Assembly: GCA_963581435.1 (NCBI GenBank)
Contig: CAUZOL010000326.1
Coordinates: 1 to 7,919, forward strand
DNA from: JABISG01 sp963581435
GTDB taxonomy: Bacteria > Planctomycetota > Planctomycetia > Planctomycetales > Planctomycetaceae
Reading direction: 5' to 3'
DNA: 7,919 nucleotides
Below are positions 1 through 6,021 of the stretch, in pieces; the first letter of the stretch is position 1, and each line of letters starts with the position of its first letter. Made by a program: the position numbers and the translations under genes. The notes under the pieces were generated by a model. The model was not told the DNA's origin. It did no database searches and worked only from the letters and a program-made list of their open reading frames with translations.

Positions 1-99
1 TCAGCCTGGCGACGTCGGCACCAACTCATCGCAAAGCTCAGCCACTACCGACGAAGAGGCCACGACCCACCAAAACAATGAAGTCCAACTGTAGTACTA
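1..99. other. Unassigned sequence upstream of the symporter homology; possible 3' end of another gene
   Basis: No frame on the + strand here encodes the hydrophobic first helix expected just before the symporter homology. The symporter frame has a TGA at 79-81. The frame starting at base 2 is open until a TAG at 92-94 and would give a polar, acidic tail ending in HQNNEVQL, rich in Ser, Thr, Gln and Glu, with mostly G or C at third positions. That is compatible with the disordered C-terminus of an upstream gene, but it is only 30 codons and runs off the window edge. The sequence alone cannot tell whether this is a real gene end, rearranged DNA or a misassembly. Confidence 0.3.
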
Positions 100-180
100 G
101 GGTATTGGGTCGCCGCTTTTTCGTCGCGTGCGAGTGGGGAATCCGCGTGGCTGTATCTGGGACTGACAGGCCTGGGGGCG

Positions 181-1560
181 ATGGTTGGATTGCGCGGGAT
201 GTGGGTTGTCGTTGGAGAATGCCTGGGAGTCGCAGTCGCCTGGTTTTGCATGGCGGTTCCGTTCAAGCGCGCCACCGACAAGTACGACTCGATAACCATT
301 CCGGATTATCTGGTGAGCCGATTCATCACTCCCGATCAGTCACCTCGCCTGGCGCACCTTCTGCGTCTCACGGCCGCAGGTGCGCTCTCACTGTTTGTCA
401 CGATTTACGTCAGTGCGCAGATCGACGCGACGGGAACGGCGTTTGAGAACTTTCTCGGCTGGAATTACTTCGCCGGGGCCGTCTGCGGCTTTCTCATCGT
501 CTTGCTTTACACCCTGTGGGGTGGCTTCGTGGCCGTGGCGTGGTCGGATCTCTTTCAGGGGTTGCTGATGTTGGTCGGGCTTGTTGTGTTGCCGGTTGCC
601 GCATTTGTCAGCCTCAACAACAGCCCTGACATCGGGAGCAGACTCGAGTCATTGCAGACCGGCCTCACCAGCCTGTGGGGGCCGGGTGGTGCAAGTATTG
701 AAAACGTGTTTATCATCGTCGGTTATCTGGCGATCGGGTTGGGGTTTCTTGGTTCGCCTCAGGTCTTCGTGCGTTTGATTTCGATTCGCGATGAGGGACA
801 AATCCGTAACGGTCGCTGGGTGGCGATTGTATTCACGCTGTTGACCGACTCCGGAGCCGTGCTGGCAGGCTTGTTTGGGCGCGCTTTGGTCGCACCGGAC
901 GTTGATGCGGCGACACTTTTCGGCTCGGGTTCGCTGCTGGGCCCCGGAGGACAGAACATCCTGCCGCTGACAGTGGAGTATCTCTTCCCACCGATTTTGG
1001 TTGGGATCTACATCGCGGCAGTTCTGGCAGCGACGATGTCGACAATCGACTCCCTGCTGGTCGTCGCATCGAGTGCTGTGACACGCGACGTCTATCAGCA
1101 GAGTTTTTACCCTGACAGTGACACGAAACAACTCACTCAACTTTCTCGCTGGGCGACGTTGGCCCTGTCTATTGTGGCGCTGGCGGTTGCTCTGACGGTT
1201 GCCTGGCTAGTTCCCGGCCGTTCAATTTTCTGGTTTGTCATCTTTGGCTGGTCTGGAATTGCCGCCACATTCTGTCCGGTGATTGTGCTGTCTCTCCTCT
1301 GGCAGCGCTACAACGTGTATGGTGCGCTAACATCAATGCTCACCGGATTCATCTGCGTGCCCTTGTTCAAATTCGGTGTTCCGCTGATTCCCCATTGGGG
1401 ACCCCAGTTGTCGAAGATCGAAGAATTGGCTCCCTCATTCCTGCTGGCAATGGTGACGGGCGTTGTCGTCACTCTCATGACGAGTCGGAGGGGCGACCGG
1501 ACTGCCGACGCGCCACACGTTTCAGGGCAAGACTCATCTCACATGGGAAACACATCATGA
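181..1560 (+). CDS. SSS-family sodium/solute symporter, PutP-like, N-terminally truncated
   Basis: This is an inner-membrane secondary transporter that would couple sodium entry to uptake of a small solute; the closest family I recognise is the sodium/proline symporter PutP. Recognisable homology begins at about position 100 (LGYWVAAF), continues through the first core helix (ASGESAW at 130-150) and the IPDYLVSRF loop (298-324), and includes the MST motif of the conserved sodium-site helix at 1036-1044. The C-terminal helices and a short polar tail look intact. No ATG, GTG or TTG occurs in frame between the TGA at 79-81 and the ATG at 181, so the first standard start removes the sodium-site helix. 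Full-length family members have about 45 more residues before the homology start, including helix 1. The remaining frame is clean, so the damage is recent or an assembly artefact. Family is sure; substrate and activity are not. The stop overlaps the next gene by 4 bp. Confidence 0.85.
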   Translation: MVGLRGMWVVVGECLGVAVAWFCMAVPFKRATDKYDSITIPDYLVSRFITPDQSPRLAHLLRLTAAGALSLFVTIYVSAQIDATGTAFENFLGWNYFAGAVCGFLIVLLYTLWGGFVAVAWSDLFQGLLMLVGLVVLPVAAFVSLNNSPDIGSRLESLQTGLTSLWGPGGASIENVFIIVGYLAIGLGFLGSPQVFVRLISIRDEGQIRNGRWVAIVFTLLTDSGAVLAGLFGRALVAPDVDAATLFGSGSLLGPGGQNILPLTVEYLFPPILVGIYIAAVLAATMSTIDSLLVVASSAVTRDVYQQSFYPDSDTKQLTQLSRWATLALSIVALAVALTVAWLVPGRSIFWFVIFGWSGIAATFCPVIVLSLLWQRYNVYGALTSMLTGFICVPLFKFGVPLIPHWGPQLSKIEELAPSFLLAMVTGVVVTLMTSRRGDRTADAPHVSGQDSSHMGNTS

Positions 1561-2762
1561 TCAACCTGCCACTCCCTCGCATCGTCACACTTCTGTTGAC
1601 GGTCTTCTTGAGTTGTGCCGGAATCAGTGCCATGACTGCATCAACAATCGCGGCTGAACCAAAACCGCGAGCACGCGACCTGGGGATTCCCTTTGATGGA
1701 ACACCCGGACCGCTGAACGCCATTACCGATGTCAAGGGTGTCGAAGTTGGTCACACAACTTTGATACAGGGCGAAGGAAAACTGGTCGTCGGAAAGGGGC
1801 CCGTGCGAACCGGCGTGACTGCGATCCTGCCGCGTGGAAAGGGTTCACTCGCTCCGGTCTTTGCTGGCTGGTTTTCTCTAAACGGCAACGGAGAAATGAC
1901 GGGAACAACTTGGATCGAGGAATCGGGCATGCTGGAGGGCCCCGTGATGATTACCAACACGCACAGCGTCGGTGTTGTGCGCGATGCGGTTGTGGAGTGG
2001 CTCGTGAAGCGGGACTCGACCATTTCATGGTCGCTTCCGGTGGTCGCCGAAACATGGGACGGGTACCTGAACGATCTGAATGGATTCCATGTCAGGAAGG
2101 AACACGCCTTCGCCGCGTTACAGAATGCGAAAGATGGAGCGGTTCCCGAAGGGAACGTGGGTGGCGGGACGGGGATGAGGGTACATCGATTCAAGGGAGG
2201 CATCGGGACCTCTTCACGACGACTCGCCAAAGACGACGGTGGATACGTTGTCGGTGTTCTGGTTCAGGCCAACTATGGAACGCGCGAACAACTGCGCATC
2301 GCGGGCGTTCCTGTGGGCAAGGAAATCACCGATCTGATGCCGACTCGCGGGGCAGCTCACAAGACAGACGCTGATGGTGGCGATGGCTCGATCATCATCG
2401 TGGTTGCGACCGATGCACCTCTTCTGCCGTTCCAACTCAAACGAGTCGCCAAACGCGCGGCAATGGGACTGGCACGCAACGGAGGAGTAGCAGAGAACAC
2501 GTCGGGCGACATCTTCCTCGCGTTCTCGACAGCCAATCTTCTGGCTGCGAAATCCAAGACTGCGGTCAATGTCAAGATGCTACCAAACGATCGCATCACA
2601 CCACTGTTTTCCGCGACAGTTCAAGCCACTGAAGAAGCGATCATCAACGCCATGGTGGCTGCTGAAGATATGACGGGAATCAATGGAAACAAAGTCTATG
2701 CCATTCCGCACGATCGCCTTCGGCAGGTATTGAAGAAGTACAATCGTCTGATCGACAAATAG
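1557..2762 (+). CDS. Secreted P1-family peptidase (DmpA/BapA-type, self-cleaving aminopeptidase)
   Basis: A 401-residue Ntn-type serine aminopeptidase. Known relatives (DmpA, BapA) release N-terminal L-, D- or beta-amino acids from peptides and amides, and mature by autocleavage before the catalytic serine. Visible here are a Sec signal peptide (hydrophobic stretch about residues 8-25, likely cleavage after STIAA near residue 33), ETWDGYLND (165-173), GNVGGGTGM (199-207) with FKGGIGTSSR (212-221), and GDGSIIIVVATDAPLLP (275-291), whose Gly277-Ser278 bond matches the autocleavage site. SGDIFLAFSTAN (316-327) closes the small-subunit signature. The start at 1557 is chosen because it begins the signal peptide and its ATG overlaps the symporter stop in ATGA, implying translational coupling; a GGGA lies 8 bases upstream. 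An in-frame ATG at 1395 exists but would place about 54 Arg/Asp-rich residues, a shadow of the symporter, before the signal peptide. Likely periplasmic. The exact substrate is unknown. Confidence 0.92.
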   Translation: MINLPLPRIVTLLLTVFLSCAGISAMTASTIAAEPKPRARDLGIPFDGTPGPLNAITDVKGVEVGHTTLIQGEGKLVVGKGPVRTGVTAILPRGKGSLAPVFAGWFSLNGNGEMTGTTWIEESGMLEGPVMITNTHSVGVVRDAVVEWLVKRDSTISWSLPVVAETWDGYLNDLNGFHVRKEHAFAALQNAKDGAVPEGNVGGGTGMRVHRFKGGIGTSSRRLAKDDGGYVVGVLVQANYGTREQLRIAGVPVGKEITDLMPTRGAAHKTDADGGDGSIIIVVATDAPLLPFQLKRVAKRAAMGLARNGGVAENTSGDIFLAFSTANLLAAKSKTAVNVKMLPNDRITPLFSATVQATEEAIINAMVAAEDMTGINGNKVYAIPHDRLRQVLKKYNRLIDK

Positions 2763-2809
2763 GCTTCATTGAGAATGGTTGAATTCGATTTGCCAGGGTT
2801 CGCCGTCGT

Positions 2810-3910
2810 ATGCAACTCCAGATTGAAAAGCCCATGCTGATTGTCGATGGACACCTGGACCTGAGCCTCAACGCGACGCTATGGGAGCGGGATTTGACAC
2901 GGCCAGCCAGCGAGATTCGCGCGGCCGAGCAGCGATTGAACGACTTCCCGTTTCGTGGCAGGGGAACGGTCTCTTTGCCAGAACTGCGATCTGGTGGTGT
3001 CGGGCTGTGTGTGGCAACGCTGTTTGCCCGGTGTGCAGCGCCGGGTGACGACGCCGGAAAGCTGGTGACCTACGACAGCCCGTTACACGCTTGGGAAGAG
3101 ACGCAACGTCAATTGGCCTGGTATCGTGAAATGGAATCCAGGGGTTGGATGGTCCAAATCGTTGATCGGACGAGCCTCGACAGACACATCCGCAGTTGTC
3201 AGAACGGCGGACTGAAGGAGGGGCCGATCGGATACGTTCTTAGCTTGGAAGGTGCCGACTCGATCATCACGCCCGGGCACCTGAAGCGATCGTATGATCA
3301 GGGTCTGCGAGCCATTGGGCCGGGGCACTACGGGAAGGGACGCTACGCCGGCGGCACAGCCGATGACACCGGCCTGACGACGGCAGGGCGGGAACTGCTC
3401 GCTGAAATGCAACGGCTGGGGATCATCCTCGACGCGACTCATCTGAGCGAGGCAAGTTTTTGGGAGGCGCTGGACGTGTTCGACGGCTCGGTGTGGGCCA
3501 GTCATAACAACGTCCGCGAACTCGTCCCAGGCGATCGGCAGTTCAGCGACGAGCAGCTTGTTGCACTCATCGGTCGTGGGGCAGTGATCGGCGCAGTCTT
3601 CGATGCGTGGATGCTCACACCCCATTGGAAGAAGGGAGTGTCATGCCCAAAGGAGTCGGGGGTCACTCTCGAAAGTGTTGCCGATCACATCGACCATATC
3701 TGTCAGATCGCCGGCAATGCCAGGCATGCCGCATTGGGAACGGACCTTGATGGTGGTTTCGGGTGCGAGCAGTGCCCTGCCGATGTGGACACCATCGCCG
3801 ACCTGCAACGCCTGCCTGAGATATTGGTCGGCCGCGGATACGCCGAGGCTGACATCCGGGGAATTATGCACGGCAACTGGGTGAGGTTCCTTCAGGATGC
3901 GTGGTCGTAA
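2810..3910 (+). CDS. M19-family zinc dipeptidase (renal/membrane dipeptidase-like)
   Basis: A 366-residue TIM-barrel metallo-dipeptidase that hydrolyses dipeptides, in this family often with a D-residue at the C-terminal position. The expected binuclear-zinc ligands are all visible: His15 and Asp17 in DGHLDL, Glu147 in LSLEGADS, His211 in ATHLSE and His232 in ASHNNVREL. The active-site acidic motif GTDLDGGFG lies at 310-318, and a C-terminal GNWVRFL segment matches the usual family ending. No signal peptide or membrane anchor is seen, so it probably works in the cytosol. The start at 2810 has a CAGGG 11 bases upstream; the ATG at 2834 (MLIVDGHLD) is an equally credible alternative and keeps all ligands. 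The gap to the preceding peptidase gene is 47 bp with no visible terminator, which supports co-transcription. It would process dipeptides imported from the periplasm. Confidence 0.92.
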   Translation: MQLQIEKPMLIVDGHLDLSLNATLWERDLTRPASEIRAAEQRLNDFPFRGRGTVSLPELRSGGVGLCVATLFARCAAPGDDAGKLVTYDSPLHAWEETQRQLAWYREMESRGWMVQIVDRTSLDRHIRSCQNGGLKEGPIGYVLSLEGADSIITPGHLKRSYDQGLRAIGPGHYGKGRYAGGTADDTGLTTAGRELLAEMQRLGIILDATHLSEASFWEALDVFDGSVWASHNNVRELVPGDRQFSDEQLVALIGRGAVIGAVFDAWMLTPHWKKGVSCPKESGVTLESVADHIDHICQIAGNARHAALGTDLDGGFGCEQCPADVDTIADLQRLPEILVGRGYAEADIRGIMHGNWVRFLQDAWS

Positions 3911-3916
3911 CACTCG

Positions 3917-5065
3917 CTACAATGACTTCGGTCGGGTTGTCGTGCGACCTGTCTGCAGTCGATACGGTGCGACAACGTGCTCAGGACGATGCCCCTGGCC
4001 CGCTTCGATGGCTTCGAGCAACAGTCTCATGGCCTGACGGCCCAGGTCATACCAGTTGAGTTGGACACATGTCAGACCGACCACGTCGCCTCCACCTCCG
4101 CCGATCACGCTCAGGTCTTCAGGGACTCGTAGGCCCCGTTCGTGCGCAGCGTCGATCACAAAGCTGGCCAGCGCGTTACTGAAGCAGATCACGGCAGTTG
4201 GCTGTGGTGAGGTCTGCAGGATCGTGTTGACGACTTTGGCGGCTCCGTCGCGTGTGATGCGCACGAATACTTCCCACGTACGGCGACAACGCAAGCCCAC
4301 CTCGCGCATTCCCTCCCGGTAACCGCGTACTCGCCAGGGGTTCAAGTCATCCTGATGCCATTGAGCTAACGCTATTCGCCGATGGCCCAATTCGGCCAGA
4401 TGAGAAACCGCCAGCTTCGCACTGTCAGCTGAGTCCGGTCGAATCGAACTCAGCTTCCCCAAGTGCAGATCGTGGTCCAGCAACACAACCGGCATGTGCA
4501 ATCCGCTGAGTTGCCGCAGGAGTTTTTCTTCAGCAATTGAGGCAAAGATCATCCCTCGCAGACGGACCTGGGAACTCAGTTCGTCGAACGCCGTGCGCAG
4601 GTTCAGAATCCGGGCGCTGCGTGCCACCAATTGATACCCTGCGTTCCCCGCTTCCACCAGCGCACCGTCGAACATGTAGCTGCTGGTGGCGCGTGTGATC
4701 ACCTCGGGCTCGCCTTGCTCCTGGCTGTAGTCCGCCTGAAGATAACCGAGGATCTTGGACGTCGGCTCAAGCCGTGTTGGCAGGCTCGGCGGGTTGATCA
4801 ACGTGCCGCGGCGACGGTGCTTGACGACGAGTCCGTCGTCCTGCATCGACTCAAGTGCCAAACGGACAGTCTCACGGCTGACGCCGAACTGCTCAGCGAG
4901 TTCAACGGAGGACGGCAATCTCCCACTAAAAAACACTCCATCGATGACAGCACGCCGCAGCGTCTTCTCGACCTGCGCGACGAGCGTCAGTGGTCGCTCG
5001 ATCCGGTCGATCTGGTCCGTGGGTTGCCGGCGCTTTCGAGTGGATTTCTTGCGTTTTTTAGCCAT
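3917..5065 (-). CDS. GntR-LacI hybrid transcriptional regulator (AraR-like architecture)
   Basis: A 382-residue DNA-binding regulator. A very basic N-terminal tail (AKKRKKSTRKRR) is followed by a GntR winged helix-turn-helix at about residues 28-92: LPSSVELAEQFGVSRETVRL contains the recognition helix, and RRRGTLI is the wing. From about residue 104 to the end is a LacI/periplasmic-binding-protein-like ligand domain, marked by DSADSAKLAVSHLAELGHRR and the late VPEDLSVIGGGGGD. The end, PYRLQTGRTTTRP, is typical of LacI-type effector domains. Such hybrids, for example AraR of Bacillus, usually repress catabolic genes and release DNA on binding a small sugar or similar ligand. It is tail to tail with the dipeptidase gene, with 6 bp between stops. 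A GGAG lies about 15 bases before the ATG, farther than usual. Its target and ligand cannot be read from the sequence; the adjacent peptidase operon and the downstream esterase are both candidates. Confidence 0.9.
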   Translation of the reverse strand: MAKKRKKSTRKRRQPTDQIDRIERPLTLVAQVEKTLRRAVIDGVFFSGRLPSSVELAEQFGVSRETVRLALESMQDDGLVVKHRRRGTLINPPSLPTRLEPTSKILGYLQADYSQEQGEPEVITRATSSYMFDGALVEAGNAGYQLVARSARILNLRTAFDELSSQVRLRGMIFASIAEEKLLRQLSGLHMPVVLLDHDLHLGKLSSIRPDSADSAKLAVSHLAELGHRRIALAQWHQDDLNPWRVRGYREGMREVGLRCRRTWEVFVRITRDGAAKVVNTILQTSPQPTAVICFSNALASFVIDAAHERGLRVPEDLSVIGGGGGDVVGLTCVQLNWYDLGRQAMRLLLEAIEAGQGHRPEHVVAPYRLQTGRTTTRPKSL

Positions 5066-5076
5066 GTTTTGAAAAC
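5066..5076. promoter_or_regulatory. Perfect 11-bp palindrome abutting the regulator start codon
   Basis: GTTTTGAAAAC is a perfect inverted repeat around a central base and lies immediately upstream of the regulator's ATG (minus strand, 5065-5063), within its leader. The position would suit an autoregulatory operator, but a short AT-rich palindrome can occur by chance and no second copy was seen. Confidence 0.25.
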
Positions 5077-5266
5077 GACTCTCCGGTTCTGTCCGGCAAT
5101 CTGAGTGGACTTATTTAACACACAAAACTAACCGAGTTACGACATTGTAATCCCGTTGGCTGTCCATGAAAATTGTGGTTAACATTTGGTGCTCACAGGC
5201 CAACCGTTGAATGAGTTGTTTGGTTAAACTTGCATGATCCGTTCCCGTGTCGACGAGAGCATATTC
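5077..5266. promoter_or_regulatory. Regulator upstream region with repeated GTTAA-type motifs
   Basis: This gene-free stretch is more AT-rich than its flanks and lies between the regulator and the transposase remnant, so it should hold the regulator promoter on the minus strand. A -10-like TTAAAT can be read on that strand at 5118-5113, without a convincing -35 box. Repeated motifs are present: TAAC-CGA-GTTA, an inverted repeat at 5129-5139; TGGTTAA at 5176-5182, within which the palindrome GTTAAC starts at 5178; and TGGTTAA again at 5221-5227. The copies inside TTGTGGTTAAC and TTGTTTGGTTAAAC form an imperfect direct repeat about 45 bp apart. These are candidate operator half-sites only. Confidence 0.3.
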
Positions 5267-5826
5267 TCACGCCGCGACGCGCTCGAATGACTTGATCAGC
5301 CCACCGAGACACTCATGGCAGACGATCTTTGTGAGATCGATCGTCTCGTTCTCTTCTGGCGAATCCTGTCGCAATGGCGGAAGGTGATCGTGGCATGAAT
5401 GCGAACGCGCGGAGTTGTAGTAGTCAACGTACTCACGAACCAGATAGTCCAGGTGGCTGCAGCCGAAAACCAGGAAGTAGCCCAGGCACTCTTGCTGGAT
5501 CATCTGAATCACGCATTCGCACCTGGCATTCAGGTTCGGTGAGCGATATGGCAGCCGCTTCGGCGTCACACCACTCGTCTTGAGAATCTCGTCGAAACTG
5601 TCGCGTGAACTTGGAGTCGCGATCGCGTAGCAAGTAGCCGGGCTGATCATCTCGGTCGGCGACGTGCGACAGGAAGTTCCGGGCCTGTTGAGCCACCCAC
5701 GTTGAGTTCGGTTTGGCCGTGGACCCGGTAACGAAGATGTCCCGAGTGTCGATCTGGATGAAGACCAGCACGTACAGGTCGACGAAGCCACGCGTCGGAA
5801 AGAAGTCGCAGGCCCAGAAGTGCGGC
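5267..5826 (-). pseudogene. Degraded DDE (rve-type) transposase, N-terminally truncated and frameshifted
   Basis: This is the catalytic half of an integrase-core transposase of the IS3/IS481-like kind. The minus strand first encodes HFWACDFF, then YVLVFIQIDTRDIFV and LLRDRDSKFTRQF, and after a one-base shift DEILKTSGVTPKRLPYRSPN, IQQECL, LDYLVREYVDYYNSARSH and the terminal ECLGGLIKSFERVAA. The acidic triad is visible: Asp at 5807-5805, Asp at 5624-5622 (60 residues later) and Glu at 5518-5516. The last two are 35 codons plus one base apart, which shows the shift; it lies near the AAA at 5595-5597. Upstream of about 5826 the frame meets a TAA and the N-terminal helix-turn-helix half is absent. 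The ARCECV segment around the Glu also departs from the aromatic/Arg residues usual there. No flanking inverted repeats could be identified. It is almost certainly inactive. Confidence 0.85.
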
Positions 5827-6021
5827 GTTTAGAGTCTCTTGAGAAGACGAGTCCCGCAGCGATTCAACGAATGTCGTCCGTCAATTCACATCGAACCAGC
5901 GTCACATTACACAAAAACAAACGCTTTGCGAATCTGTCGAGACAAAGACGGGCGGGGGGCTCTTTGGTAGAGTGGAACCGACGCATTCCTTCGACCGCAT
6001 ACGGAGTAGGAGTAATAGACG
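5827..6021 (+). promoter_or_regulatory. Esterase leader and ribosome-binding site
   Basis: This is a 195-bp stretch without a gene, from the broken end of the transposase remnant to the esterase start. The only clear signal is a good Shine-Dalgarno sequence, TAGGAG at 6007-6012, 9 bases before the ATG at 6022. This decides that start; a second ATG follows at 6025. A small inverted repeat TCTC-TT-GAGA lies at the left end, near the remnant boundary. No convincing -35/-10 pair is seen, so the promoter could lie here in a non-sigma70-like form or may have been affected by the insertion. Confidence 0.45.

Noticed and set aside
649..1140. 163-codon minus-strand reading frame opposite the symporter
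   Set aside because: Cys/Arg/Gln-rich, with no motifs; it is antisense to well-supported transmembrane helices.
1395..1556. Upstream ATG extension of the P1 peptidase
   Set aside because: It overlaps the symporter C-terminal coding sequence, encodes Arg/Asp-rich shadow sequence and would bury the signal peptide; 1557 gives a clean Sec signal and an ATGA coupling.
1751..2230. 159-codon minus-strand reading frame opposite the P1 peptidase
   Set aside because: It is antisense to conserved peptidase motifs, Pro/Ser/Thr-rich, and has no recognisable domain.
3083..3625. 180-codon minus-strand reading frame opposite the dipeptidase
   Set aside because: It is antisense to the zinc-ligand segments of the dipeptidase and has no domain or ribosome-binding site.
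3905..3925. Shared terminator between dipeptidase and regulator
   Set aside because: Only 6 bp separate the stops, and no stem-loop with a T-run is visible on either strand there.
5153..5205. GTTGGC-TGT / ACA-G-GCCAAC inverted repeat
   Set aside because: The arms are imperfect with a bulge and a loop of about 30 bases; too weak to list as an operator or hairpin.
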